This document shows, piece by piece, positions 1 through 9,061 of a stretch of 64,000 nt of DNA (the first letter of the stretch is position 1; each line of letters opens with the position of its first letter). The position numbers were made by a program, and so were the translations under genes. The notes below the pieces were generated by a model, which saw only the letters and a list, made by a program, of their open reading frames with translations, was not told the origin of the DNA and ran no database searches. Source of the stretch: Streptomyces himastatinicus ATCC 53653 (GTDB taxonomy: Bacteria; Actinomycetota; Actinomycetes; Streptomycetales; Streptomycetaceae); assembly GCF_000158915.1 (NCBI RefSeq), contig NZ_GG657754.1:10414431-10478430 (forward strand), written 5' to 3'.

Positions 1-774
1 GCCGCCGGTCGCCACGGGCGACTCCTGGTCGTAGAGGAACCACTCATCGGTACGGAAGGACCGGTGGAACCACATGGCGTGATCCAGCGAGGCCATGTCG
101 AAGCCCCGTGGACCCCATAGCGGCTCGACGGGCACCCGCACCGCGTCCAGCAGCATCATGTCGCTCGCGTAGGTGAGCGCGCAGGTGTGGACGAGCGGGT
201 CGTCCCCGAGCGGTCCGACCGCGCGCATCCACACCGCGCTGCGCGGTTCCGCTTCCCTCAGTTCCTCATCGGTCCAGCGCAGCCGCTCGACGTACCGGAT
301 GTCGAAGGGCTGGCGGCGCTCCATCCGGGCGAGCGACTCGGGGAGGGCCCCCAAGTGCTCGCGGATCTCGTCGGAGAGCTTCGGAAGGCTCTCCGGCTCA
401 GGTACCTCGGGCATCGGCAGCTGCTGTTCGATGCCCGGCTCCGGACGGTGGAAGGAGGCCGTCAGATTGAAGATCGTCCGACCCTGCTGGACGGCGACGA
501 CCCGGCGGGTGGTAAAGGAGCGTCCGTCCCGGATCCGCTCCACCTGGTACACGATGGGCACGCCCGGCCGCCCCGGGCGCAGGAAGTACGCGTGCAGCGA
601 GTGCACCGGGCGGTCCCCTTCGGTGGTGCGCCCGGCGGCCACCAGCGCCTGCCCCGCCACCTGCCCGCCGAACACCCTCTGGAGCGACTCGTCGGGGCTG
701 AGTCCACGGAAGATGTCCACCTCGATCCGTTCCAGGTCGAGCAGATCGACCAGACGTTCGGCGGGATTGGTCAT
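1..774 (-). CDS. tesB: Acyl-CoA thioesterase II, 3' end beyond window
   Basis: Hydrolyses acyl-CoA to free acid and CoA; cytoplasmic double hot-dog enzyme. The frame is open for 258 codons from ATG at 774 to the window edge, so the C-terminus lies outside. N-terminal text (ERIEVDIFRGLSP, VFGGQVAGQAL) and the later SLDHAMWFHR segment are hallmarks of the TesB family; the Asp in SLDH is the known catalytic residue, and the partner Gln would lie beyond the edge. The family is usually about 285 residues, so roughly 30 are missing. It lies 52 bp downstream of the helicase gene on the same strand and may be cotranscribed with it. Family assignment is firm; the physiological substrate is unknown. 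Confidence 0.9.
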   Translation of the reverse strand, partial: MTNPAERLVDLLDLERIEVDIFRGLSPDESLQRVFGGQVAGQALVAAGRTTEGDRPVHSLHAYFLRPGRPGVPIVYQVERIRDGRSFTTRRVVAVQQGRTIFNLTASFHRPEPGIEQQLPMPEVPEPESLPKLSDEIREHLGALPESLARMERRQPFDIRYVERLRWTDEELREAEPRSAVWMRAVGPLGDDPLVHTCALTYASDMMLLDAVRVPVEPLWGPRGFDMASLDHAMWFHRSFRTDEWFLYDQESPVATGG

Positions 775-826
775 CGGAGGCGCTCCTTCGCTGAGGTGGT
801 TCGGGGGCCGGTCGGCGGCCGGGGGC

Positions 827-3340
827 CTACAGCTGGCCCACGTCGGTGACCCGGACCACGGCACGGCCCTCCTCGTCCGAGGCGGTCAGGTCGACCTCGG
901 CCGAGATGCCCCAGTCGTGGTCGCCGTTCGGGTCGTCGAAGGTCTGCCGCACCCGCCACAGCCCGTGCTCGGGCTGCTCCTCGATCTGGAGCAGCTTCGG
1001 ACCGCGCGCCTGCGGACCGGTGCCCAGCTCGTCGTACTCGTCCCAGTACGCGTCCAGCGCGTCTCCCCAGGCGTCCTCGTCCCAGCCGGACTCGGCGTCC
1101 ATCTCGCCCAGCTCCGCCGCCTTGTCGAGCGCGGCCAGCTCGACCCGGCGGAACATCGCGTTGCGCACCAGCACCCGGAAGGCGCGGGCGTTCGCGGTGA
1201 CCGGCCGCACCTGGTCGGCACGCTCCTGCGCCTCCTCCGCGGACTCCTCCTCCGGGTTGGCGAGCTGTTCCCACTCGTCCAGGAGGCTGGAGTCGACCTG
1301 TCGCACCATCTCGCCGAGCCAGGCGATGATGTCCTCGAAGTCGTCCGACTTCAGGTCGTCCGGCACGGTGTGGTCCAGCGCCTTGTAGGCGCTGGCCAGG
1401 TAGCGCAGCACGATGCCCTCGGTCCGCGCGAGGTCGTAGAGCGCGGTGAACTCGGTGAAGGTCATGGCCCGCTCGTACATGTCGCGGATCACCGACTTCG
1501 GCGACAGCGGGTGGTCGCCGACCCAGGGGTGGCTCTTGCGGTAGAGCCCGTAGGCGTGGAAGAGCAGCTCCTCCAGCGGCTTGGGGTAGGAGACGTCCTG
1601 GAGCCGCTCCATGCGCTCCTCGTACTCGATCCCGTCCGCCTTCATCGCGGCGACCGCCTCACCGCGCGCCTTGTTCTGCTGGGCCGCCAGGATCTGCCGC
1701 GGGTCGTCCAGCGTCGATTCCACCACCGAGACCATGTCCAGGGCATAGGACGGCGATTCGGGGTCCAGCAGCTCGAAGGCGGCGAGCGCGAAGGTGGACA
1801 GCGGCTGGTTGAGCGCGAAGTCCTGCTGGAGGTCCACCGTCAGCCGGATGTGCCGCCCCTCCGCGTCGGGAGCCTCCAGCTGCTCGACGATCCCGCCGTC
1901 CAGCAGCGAGCGGTAGATCGCGATCGCCCGGCGGATGTGCCGCAGCTGGTTCTTGCGCGGCTCATGGTTGTCCTCGAGGAGGAGGCGCATCGCGCGGAAC
2001 GCGTTGCCGGGGCGCGCGATGACCGACAGCAGCATCGTGTGGGTGACCCGGAACCGGGAGGTGAGCGGCTCGGGGTCGGAGGCGATGAGCTTTTCGAAGG
2101 TGTTCTGGCCCCAGTTGACGAAGCCCTCGGGGGCCTTCTTGCGGACCACCTTGCGGCGCTTCTTGGGGTCGTCGCCCGCCTTCGCGAGCGCCTTCTCGTT
2201 CTCGACGACGTGCTCGGGCGCCTGCGCCACCACGAACCCGGCGGTGTCGAACCCGGCGCGCCCGGCCCGGCCCGCGATCTGGTGGAACTCCCGTGCCCGC
2301 AGCGTCCGCACCCGCTGGCCGTCGTACTTCGTCAGCGCGGTGAACAGCACGGTCCGGATCGGTACGTTGACGCCCACGCCGAGCGTGTCCGTGCCGCAGA
2401 TGACCTTCAGCAGTCCGGCCTGGGCCAGCTTCTCCACCAGCCGCCGGTACTTCGGCAGCATCCCCGCGTGATGCACCCCGATCCCGTGCCGGACATAACG
2501 GGACAGGTTCCGGCCGAACTTGGTGGTGAAGCGGAAATTGCCGATCAGAGAGGCGATCTCGTCCTTCTCCGCCCGCGTGCACATGTTGATGCTCATCAGT
2601 GCCTGCGCCCGTTCGACCGCCGCGGCCTGGGTGAAGTGCACGATGTAGACGGGGGCTTGCCGGGTCTCCAGCAGTTCGGTGAGCGTCTCGGTGAGCGGCG
2701 TCGTGCGGTATTCGTAGCTCAGCGGCACCGGCCGGGTCGCCGACCGCACCACCGCGGTGGACCGCCCGGTACGCCGCTTCAGGTCCTCCTCGAACCGCGT
2801 CACATCGCCGAGCGTCGCCGACATCAGGATGAACTGCGCCTGCGGCAGCTCCAGCAGCGGGATCTGCCACGCCCAGCCCCGGTCGGGCTCCGCATAGAAG
2901 TGGAACTCGTCCATCACCACCTGGCCGATATCGGCGTCCTTGCCGTCCCGCAGGGCGATGGACGCGAGCACCTCGGCCGTACAGCAGATGACGGGCGCGT
3001 CCGCGTTGACCGACGCGTCCCCGGTGAGCATGCCGACGTTCTCGGTGCCGAACATCTTGCACAGCTCGAAGAACTTCTCCGAGACCAGGGCCTTGATCGG
3101 CGCGGTGTAGAAGGTGACCTCGTCCCGGGCCAGCGCGGCGAAGTGGGCGCCCGCGGCCACCAGGCTCTTTCCCGATCCGGTGGGCGTCGACAGAATGACG
3201 TTCGCACCGGACACCACTTCGATCAGCGCCTCCTCCTGGGCGGGATAGAGCGAGATGCCCCGCTCCTCGACCCAGGTCGAGAACCTCTCGAAGAGAGTGT
3301 CGGGGTCGGCTTCGCTCGGCAGCTGATCGATAAGAGTCAC
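827..3340 (-). CDS. DEAD/DEAH-box (Ski2-like) helicase with DUF3516 C-terminus
   Basis: ATP-dependent RNA/DNA helicase of the actinobacterial DUF3516 type, 837 residues. Walker A TPTGSGKS is at 52-59, the DExH box reads DEFH at 144-147, SAT at 174-176, and motif VI (QIAGRAGRAGFD) lies near 360. The C-terminal half is the acidic, poorly characterised DUF3516 region ending in a small beta-rich segment. Length is normal for the family. Translation starts at GTG 3340. No clear Shine-Dalgarno precedes it, but a TATA-like sequence lies about 10 bases upstream, so leaderless translation is possible. Divergent from the hydrolase gene at 3477. The substrate (RNA surveillance or repair) cannot be told from sequence. 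Confidence 0.92.
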   Translation of the reverse strand: MTLIDQLPSEADPDTLFERFSTWVEERGISLYPAQEEALIEVVSGANVILSTPTGSGKSLVAAGAHFAALARDEVTFYTAPIKALVSEKFFELCKMFGTENVGMLTGDASVNADAPVICCTAEVLASIALRDGKDADIGQVVMDEFHFYAEPDRGWAWQIPLLELPQAQFILMSATLGDVTRFEEDLKRRTGRSTAVVRSATRPVPLSYEYRTTPLTETLTELLETRQAPVYIVHFTQAAAVERAQALMSINMCTRAEKDEIASLIGNFRFTTKFGRNLSRYVRHGIGVHHAGMLPKYRRLVEKLAQAGLLKVICGTDTLGVGVNVPIRTVLFTALTKYDGQRVRTLRAREFHQIAGRAGRAGFDTAGFVVAQAPEHVVENEKALAKAGDDPKKRRKVVRKKAPEGFVNWGQNTFEKLIASDPEPLTSRFRVTHTMLLSVIARPGNAFRAMRLLLEDNHEPRKNQLRHIRRAIAIYRSLLDGGIVEQLEAPDAEGRHIRLTVDLQQDFALNQPLSTFALAAFELLDPESPSYALDMVSVVESTLDDPRQILAAQQNKARGEAVAAMKADGIEYEERMERLQDVSYPKPLEELLFHAYGLYRKSHPWVGDHPLSPKSVIRDMYERAMTFTEFTALYDLARTEGIVLRYLASAYKALDHTVPDDLKSDDFEDIIAWLGEMVRQVDSSLLDEWEQLANPEEESAEEAQERADQVRPVTANARAFRVLVRNAMFRRVELAALDKAAELGEMDAESGWDEDAWGDALDAYWDEYDELGTGPQARGPKLLQIEEQPEHGLWRVRQTFDDPNGDHDWGISAEVDLTASDEEGRAVVRVTDVGQL

Positions 3341-3476
3341 GGACCTATACTGCCTGGTTTCCCCGGCGGGGCGGGAACCGGCTGTGCGGACGAAGATCGT
3401 CCGTGGCTAGGGTGTGGTGAGCCGATGCAACCAACTCCCGCACCGAAGCGGGCAAGAACAGGGGCGGGGTACGACC

Positions 3477-4268
3477 ATGATGGGACCGGCGCATTCGCTG
3501 TCCGGAGCGGCAGCCTGGCTGGGAGTAGGCGCGGCGGCCGCCGCGGCCGGCCACGAGATGCCCTGGCCGGTGCTCGTCGTCGGCGCGCTGATCTGCGCCG
3601 GAGCGGCGCTCGCCCCCGACCTCGACCACAAGGCGGCGACGATATCCCGCGCCTTCGGGCCGATCTCCCGGGTCCTGTGCGAAGTGATCGACAAGCTGTC
3701 GTACGCGGTCTACAAGTCGACCAGGAAGCCGGGCGACCCCCGTCGCTCGGGTGGTCACCGCACCCTGACCCACACCTGGGTCTGGGCCGTCCTCATCGGC
3801 GCGGGATCATCGGCCCTCGCCCTGGTCGGCGGCCGCTGGGCGGTGCTCGGCATCCTGTTCGTCCATATGGTGCTGGCAGTCGAGGGGCTGCTGTGGCGGG
3901 CGGCTCGGGTCTCCAGCGACGTCCTGGTGTGGCTGCTCGGCGCCACCAGCGCCTGGATACTCGCCGACATCCTGAACAAGCCGGGCAACGGCTCGGACTG
4001 GCTGTTCACCGCGCCGGGCCAGGAATACCTCTGGCTGGGGCTGCCGATCATCCTCGGTGCCCTCGTGCACGACATCGGCGACGCGCTCACCGTCTCCGGC
4101 TGCCCGATCCTGTGGCCCATACCGATCGGCCGCAAGCGCTGGTACCCGATCGGTCCGCCGGAGGCCATGCGCTTCCGGGCCGGCAGCTGGGTCGAGCTGA
4201 AGGTGCTGATGCCCGTCTTCATGGTGCTCGGCGGAATCGGCGGGCTGGGTGCCCTCGGCTTCATCTGA
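3477..4268 (+). CDS. Membrane-bound metal-dependent hydrolase (YdjM/DUF457 type)
   Basis: Multi-pass integral membrane protein of 263 residues. It has the family's conserved acidic/His patches: HSLSG near the start, LAPDLDHK, HRTLTHTW and LVHDIGDALT, arranged as in the YdjM/DUF457 metal-dependent hydrolases. Five to six hydrophobic segments alternate with these motifs. I chose ATG 3477 because GGGGCGGGG lies about 8 bases upstream; an in-frame GTG at 3414 lacks a site, and ATG 3480 is directly adjacent. It converges on the ABC exporter operon, with a strong hairpin between them. The family is widespread but its substrate is unknown; in E. coli YdjM belongs to the SOS regulon, which I cannot test here. 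Confidence 0.82.
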   Translation: MMGPAHSLSGAAAWLGVGAAAAAAGHEMPWPVLVVGALICAGAALAPDLDHKAATISRAFGPISRVLCEVIDKLSYAVYKSTRKPGDPRRSGGHRTLTHTWVWAVLIGAGSSALALVGGRWAVLGILFVHMVLAVEGLLWRAARVSSDVLVWLLGATSAWILADILNKPGNGSDWLFTAPGQEYLWLGLPIILGALVHDIGDALTVSGCPILWPIPIGRKRWYPIGPPEAMRFRAGSWVELKVLMPVFMVLGGIGGLGALGFI

Positions 4269-4280
4269 GCCCCCGCCCCA

Positions 4281-4322
4281 CGGCGGTCCCGGTCCGGGCG
4301 ATGCCGGTGCCGGGGACCGCCG
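4281..4322. terminator. Bidirectional hairpin terminator
   Basis: Perfect 10-bp inverted repeat, CGGCGGTCCC (4281-4290) and GGGACCGCCG (4313-4322), around a 22-nt loop. It sits between the convergent stops at 4268 and 4344. There is no T-tract, as is common in high-GC actinomycetes. Confidence 0.7.
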
Positions 4323-4343
4323 GGGCGCAGGTGCCCCGGGGTG

Positions 4344-6125
4344 TCACTGGTGCCAGGAGCGCCACAGTGCCGCGTACGCGCCGTCGGCCGCCACCAGCTC
4401 GTCGTGGCTGCCCAGCTCGCTGATCCGGCCCGCCTCGACCACCGCGATCACATCCGCGTCATGAGCGGTGTGCAGCCGGTGCGCGATGGCGACCACCGTC
4501 CGGCCGTTCAGCACCTGGGCCAGCGACCGTTCCAGATGGCGGGCCGCCCGCGGGTCCAGCAGCGAGGTGGCCTCGTCCAGCACCAGGGTGTGCGGATCGG
4601 CGAGCACCAGCCGGGCCAGCGCGATCTGCTGCGCCTGCGCCGGGGTCAGCGCCAGGCCGCCCGAGCCGACCTCGGTGTCCAGGCCCTCCTTCAGCGCCCG
4701 TGCCCAGCCGTCCGCGTCCACCGCGGCGAGCGCGGCCCACAGCTCGGCATCCTGCGCGGAGGTCCGGGCCAGCAGCAGATTGTCGCGCAGCGAGCCCACG
4801 AACACATGGTGCTCCTGGTTGACCAGGGCGACATGGGTGCGCACCTGCTCGGCGGGCATCCGCGCCAGCTCCGCGTCGCCCAGGGTCACCCGGCCGGTCC
4901 GCGGGCCGTAGATCCCGGCCAGCAGCCGGCCCAGCGTGGACTTGCCCGCGCCGGACGGGCCCACCAGCGCCAGCCGCGTCCCCGGCGGCACCGTCATGGA
5001 CACCTCGTGCAGCACATCGCTGCCCTCCCGGTAGCCGAACCGCACCTCGTCCGCCCGCACCTCACGGCCGACGGGCGTCACCCCGGCATCGGCCGGGCCC
5101 GGCTCGATCTCCCGCACCCCCACCAGCCGGGCCAGCGACACCTGTGCGACCTGGAGTTCGTCGTACCAGCGCAGGATCAGCCCGATCGGCTCGACCAGCA
5201 TCTGCGACAGCAGCGCCCCCGTCGTCAGCTCGCCGACCGACATCCAGCCTTGCATCACACAGACGCCGCCGATCATCAGCACCGAGCCGGTGATCAGCGT
5301 GTAGCTCACATTGATCACGGGGAAGAGCACCGAGCGGAGCCACAACGTATAGCGCTCCCATGCGGTCCATTCTTTGATCCGCAGCTCGGACTGGGCGATC
5401 CGCCGGTCGCCGAGCCGGTGGGCCTCGATGGTCCGGCCGGCGTCCACGCTCTCGGTCAGGGAGGCGGACACCGCCGCGTACCCGGCCGCTTCCGAGCGAT
5501 AGGCGCTGGGCGCCCGTTTGAAGTACCAGCGGCAGCCGATCACCAGCACCGGCAGCGCCACCAGCACCGCGAGACCCAGCGGCGGGGCCGTCACGGTCAG
5601 CGCTCCCAGCAGCAGGCCCGTCCAGACCACGCCGATGGAGAGCTGGGGGACCGCCTCGCGCATCGCGTTCGCCAGCCGGTCGATGTCGGTGGTGATCCGG
5701 GACAGCAGATCACCGGTCCCGGCCCGCTCCAGCACGCCCGGCGGCAGGCCCACCGACCGTACGAGGAAGTCCTCGCGCAGATCGGCCAGCATCTGTTCGC
5801 CCAGCACGGCACCGCGCAGCCGGACCATCCGCACGAATACGGTCTGCACCACGAGCGCCACCGCGAACAGCGCGACGGTGCGCTCGATATGGAGATCGTC
5901 CTTGCCCTGCGACAGATCCTCGACCACCCCGCCCAGCAGCTGGGGGCCGACCATCGAGGCGAGCACGGCGGTGGCGTTCACCGCCATCAGCACGCTGAAG
6001 GCCTTCCGGTGCCGCCGCAGCAGCTCGCGCACATAGTCCCGCACGGTGGCGGCCGTGCCGACCGGCAGTGTCGTCGCCGACTCCGGTGCGGCCGGGTCGT
6101 AGACGGGTGGCGCCACGCCGATCAT
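4344..6125 (-). CDS. ABC exporter subunit 2 (ATP-competent half, degenerate signature)
   Basis: Half-transporter of 593 residues: transmembrane domain about 30-335, nucleotide-binding domain about 350-593. Walker A GPSGAGKS (389-396), Walker B/catalytic Glu LVLDEA (514-519) and the H-loop AHR (548-550) are intact. The ABC signature is LTPAQ (493-497) instead of LSGGQ. Its start overlaps the stop of the upstream exporter gene by 4 bp (ATGA, 6122-6125), so the two are translationally coupled. The upstream partner has the complementary defects (no Walker A, normal LSGGQ), so the pair should form a heterodimer with one consensus and one degenerate ATP site. Probably exports a lipid, drug or peptide; the substrate is unknown. 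Confidence 0.9.
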   Translation of the reverse strand: MIGVAPPVYDPAAPESATTLPVGTAATVRDYVRELLRRHRKAFSVLMAVNATAVLASMVGPQLLGGVVEDLSQGKDDLHIERTVALFAVALVVQTVFVRMVRLRGAVLGEQMLADLREDFLVRSVGLPPGVLERAGTGDLLSRITTDIDRLANAMREAVPQLSIGVVWTGLLLGALTVTAPPLGLAVLVALPVLVIGCRWYFKRAPSAYRSEAAGYAAVSASLTESVDAGRTIEAHRLGDRRIAQSELRIKEWTAWERYTLWLRSVLFPVINVSYTLITGSVLMIGGVCVMQGWMSVGELTTGALLSQMLVEPIGLILRWYDELQVAQVSLARLVGVREIEPGPADAGVTPVGREVRADEVRFGYREGSDVLHEVSMTVPPGTRLALVGPSGAGKSTLGRLLAGIYGPRTGRVTLGDAELARMPAEQVRTHVALVNQEHHVFVGSLRDNLLLARTSAQDAELWAALAAVDADGWARALKEGLDTEVGSGGLALTPAQAQQIALARLVLADPHTLVLDEATSLLDPRAARHLERSLAQVLNGRTVVAIAHRLHTAHDADVIAVVEAGRISELGSHDELVAADGAYAALWRSWHQ

Positions 6126-8005
6126 GCCGACTCCTCGATCTGTTCCTCGATGCGTTCCAGTTCCGTGAGCCTGTCGCGGCCGTTGTCCCGCTCCCGGACG
6201 CCGTCGGGCTCCCGGGTGACCACCGCGCGATACGCGGGGTCGGTGCCCAGCAGCTCGCGGTGGCTTCCCACCCCCGCCGCCACGCCGTCGTGCACGAACA
6301 CCACCCGGTCGGCCTGGTCCAGCAGCAGCGGGCTGGAGGTGAACACGACCGTGGTCCGGTCCGCCCTGAGCCGCTTCAGCCCCTCCCCGATGCGTGCCTC
6401 GGTGTGCGAGTCCACGGCGGACGTCGGTTCGTCCAGCACCAGCACCTCCGGGTCGGTCACCAGCGAGCGGGCCAGCGCCAGCCGTTGCCGCTGGCCGCCC
6501 GACAGCGAGCGGCCGCGTTCGGTGATCCGGGCACCCATCGGGTCGCCGTCGCCGGAGTCGGCCACCGAGGCCTGCTCCAGCGCCTCCAGCACGTCACCGC
6601 ACTGCGCCGCGTCCAGCGCCTCCTTCGGCGGCACCGCGCCCGACCGCGGCACGTCCAGCAGCTCGGTGAGCGTGCCCGACAGCAGCACCGGGTCCTTGTC
6701 CTGGACGAGTACCGCGGCGCGCGCGGTGGCCAGCGGCACATCGTCCAGCGCGACCCCGCCCAGCAGCGCCGAGGGCGCCCCGCCGCCGTCCCCGGATTCC
6801 GCGTCGTCCTCGGTGGGATGACCGCCGAGCCGGTCCGCCATCCGCCCCGCCGCGTCCGGATCGCCGCACACCACCGCGGTCAGCTGCCCGCTCGGTGCGA
6901 GCATCCCGGTGGCCGGGTCGTAGAGATCACCGGTCGGCGGCTTCGCGTCGATCCCAGCGTCGAGCCCGGCGTCGGACCCGGCCGCCCGCGCGTCCTCGAG
7001 CGCGGCCGAGGGGCGCCGCAGCGCCAGCACCCGGGCCGCGCGCCGCGCCGAAGGCCGGGAGAAGGAGTAGGCCATCGCGATCTCCTCGAAGTGGCGCAGA
7101 GGAAACAGCAGAAACGTGACCGCGCTGTACACGGTGACCAGTTCGCCCACCGTGATCCGCCCGTTTCCTGCCAGCACCGCCCCGTACCAGACGACCCCGA
7201 TCAGCAGCATCCCCGGCAGCGCGACCTGCACCGCCGCGATCAGCGACCACATCCGCGCGCTGCGCACCGCCGCGGTCCGCACCTCCTGGGAGGCCCGCCG
7301 GTAGCGGCTCAGGAACAGGTCCTCGCCGCCGATACCGCGCAGCACGCGCAGCCCGGCCACGGTGTCCGACGCCAGCTCGGTCGCCCGGCCCGCCTTCTCC
7401 CGCTGCTCATCGGCCCGGCGCGCGGCCCGCGGCAGCAGGGGCAGCACCGCCAGCGCCAGCGCGGGTACGCCGAGCGCCACCACCGCGCCGAGCGCGGGCT
7501 GGTAGATCACCAGCCCCACGCACACCCCGACGATCGTGATCGCGGCCGCGGTGAAGCGGGACAGCGCCTCCACGAACCAGCCGATCTTCTCGACGTCGCC
7601 CGTGGACACGGCGACGACCTCGCCCGCCGCCACCCGCCGGGTCAGCGCCGAACCCAGCTCGACCGTCTTACGCGCCAGCAGCTGCTGCACCCGGGCAGCC
7701 GCCGTGATCCAGTTGGTGACCGCCGCCCGGTGCAGCATGGCGTCGCCGAGCGCGATGAGCACGGTGAGCCCCACCATCAGCGCCCCGGCCAGGGCGAGCC
7801 GCGCACCGGAGCGGTCGACGACCGCCTGTACGCCGGTGCCGATCGCGAGCGGGAAGCACACCAGGGCGCCCATGTGCAGCAGCCCCCACAGGGCGGCCTT
7901 GATCTGCCCGCCCAACTGGTTCCGGCCCAGCCAGACGAGGAACCGGGTACCTGACCGTACGTCGGGTAGACCGGGGTCGGAGTACGGAAGATCGCGAATG
8001 CGCAT
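6122..8005 (-). CDS. ABC exporter subunit 1 (no Walker A, intact LSGGQ)
   Basis: Half-transporter of 627 residues from ATG 8005 (MRIRDLPYSD); an in-frame start at 8116 would add 37 unlikely residues. Membrane domain about 35-315. In the nucleotide-binding domain the Walker A position reads CGDPDAAGRM (380-389), with no Gly-rich loop or Lys. The H-loop position reads TSSPL where AHR is expected. Signature LSGGQ (501-505) and Walker B LVLDEP are intact. Gly/Ala/Asp-rich insertions (about 335-360 and 398-413) replace normal core sequence. It is the first gene of the exporter operon, divergent from the L,D-transpeptidase lipoprotein gene at 8161. Confidence 0.88.
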   Translation of the reverse strand: MRIRDLPYSDPGLPDVRSGTRFLVWLGRNQLGGQIKAALWGLLHMGALVCFPLAIGTGVQAVVDRSGARLALAGALMVGLTVLIALGDAMLHRAAVTNWITAAARVQQLLARKTVELGSALTRRVAAGEVVAVSTGDVEKIGWFVEALSRFTAAAITIVGVCVGLVIYQPALGAVVALGVPALALAVLPLLPRAARRADEQREKAGRATELASDTVAGLRVLRGIGGEDLFLSRYRRASQEVRTAAVRSARMWSLIAAVQVALPGMLLIGVVWYGAVLAGNGRITVGELVTVYSAVTFLLFPLRHFEEIAMAYSFSRPSARRAARVLALRRPSAALEDARAAGSDAGLDAGIDAKPPTGDLYDPATGMLAPSGQLTAVVCGDPDAAGRMADRLGGHPTEDDAESGDGGGAPSALLGGVALDDVPLATARAAVLVQDKDPVLLSGTLTELLDVPRSGAVPPKEALDAAQCGDVLEALEQASVADSGDGDPMGARITERGRSLSGGQRQRLALARSLVTDPEVLVLDEPTSAVDSHTEARIGEGLKRLRADRTTVVFTSSPLLLDQADRVVFVHDGVAAGVGSHRELLGTDPAYRAVVTREPDGVRERDNGRDRLTELERIEEQIEESA

Positions 8006-8160
8006 GACGTTCCTGGGTGAGTGGCGGCGGCCGCGAAGGCAAAGAGACGTGAAAGGTTGGCTCTTCACGGGTGCGAATTTCAACTGGTTTTTCCGCAGTG
8101 GGACGGAACGCGCCAATCCCGTGCGCGCCGGGCCCGCGCCGGAGTGGGACGATGGGGCAC

Positions 8161-8898
8161 ATGCGAATTTCCGGGACGATGTCCATGCGTACGGCGGTCG
8201 CGGCCGCCGCTGCCCTCGCCCTGCTCACCGCCTGCGGCGGCGGCGGGGACGGCGGTGGCGACAAGGGCGGTGGCCAGGGGAAGCAGGCGATGGGCAGCAA
8301 GGCCCCGGCGTCGGACCCCACGCGCATCCCGGAGGTGGGGAACGCCCTCCAGTCCAAAATCCCCGGAAATTCACGGCAGGTTGTCGCGGTCTACGGCAAA
8401 GGAGTGAACTCCGCCGACGCGACCGTGGTGCTGTACACCAAGGAAGGCAAGGACTGGAAGCGCACCCGTAGTTGGGCCGGTCACAACGGCAAGCGCGGCT
8501 GGACGACGCGTCATCACGAGGGCGACAAGCGCAGTCCTGTCGGTGTCTACACGCTCAGCGACGCGGGCGGAGTGCTCCCGGACCCGGGCGCCCGGTTGCC
8601 GTACACCGAAACGGCCGCCTTCGCCGCTCCCCACTACTGGCCCAAGTCGCACTGGACGGACTTCAACTACGTCATCGCCATCGACTACAACCGCGTCAAG
8701 GGCACCTCGCCCCTCGACCCGTCCCGGCCCGAGGGGCAGCGCAAGGGCGGGAGCATCTGGCTGCACATGGACCACGGCAGTGGCACGTCGGCCTGTGTGA
8801 GCCTGCCCAAGTCCGGTATGGAGTATCTGCTGCGGAACCTCGACCCCGAGCGGCACCCGGCGGTGGTGATGGGGGACAAGGCGCATCTGGCCGCCTGA
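8161..8898 (+). CDS. L,D-transpeptidase (YkuD) family lipoprotein
   Basis: Predicted secreted lipoprotein of 245 residues. The signal peptide ends in the lipobox LLTAC (Cys near residue 25), followed by a Gly/Lys-rich linker. The C-terminal domain resembles YkuD/ErfK L,D-transpeptidases, which cross-link peptidoglycan or tether ligands to it. The HMDHGSG and SACVSLP segments correspond to the conserved HGS and catalytic-Cys motifs. The Cys motif reads SACVSL rather than the common S-x-GC-I/V-R, so this is a divergent subfamily and activity is not assured. ATG 8161 is preferred; ATG 8152, 8179 and 8185 are in frame and possible. It acts outside the membrane. Confidence 0.78.
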   Translation: MRISGTMSMRTAVAAAAALALLTACGGGGDGGGDKGGGQGKQAMGSKAPASDPTRIPEVGNALQSKIPGNSRQVVAVYGKGVNSADATVVLYTKEGKDWKRTRSWAGHNGKRGWTTRHHEGDKRSPVGVYTLSDAGGVLPDPGARLPYTETAAFAAPHYWPKSHWTDFNYVIAIDYNRVKGTSPLDPSRPEGQRKGGSIWLHMDHGSGTSACVSLPKSGMEYLLRNLDPERHPAVVMGDKAHLAA

Positions 8899-9014
8899 CC
8901 CCAGTGGGGCGCCGCCTGAACCCGGCGAGGCACAGACGTAACACAACGACACCAGGGTTTTCGCGGCTGTTACACGGAACTCATCGGCGGAAACGTGCGC
9001 TCGGCAATAGTGGC

Positions 9015-9032
9015 GCGGAATTAGTTTTCCGC
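9015..9032. promoter_or_regulatory. Inverted repeat upstream of dctA
   Basis: GCGGAA (9015-9020) and TTCCGC (9027-9032) form a perfect 6-bp dyad with a 6-nt AT-rich centre. It lies 30 bp before the GTG start of the symporter gene. It could be an operator or a leader hairpin; no regulator is encoded next to it. Confidence 0.35.
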
Positions 9033-9061
9033 ATCTCAGAAGTTCTGCCGAGGAGTTTCTC

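Noticed and set aside
173..4423. 1416-codon open frame on the plus strand
   Set aside because: Antisense shadow of the TesB, helicase and hydrolase genes caused by high GC; low-complexity Arg/His/Gly sequence with no domain.
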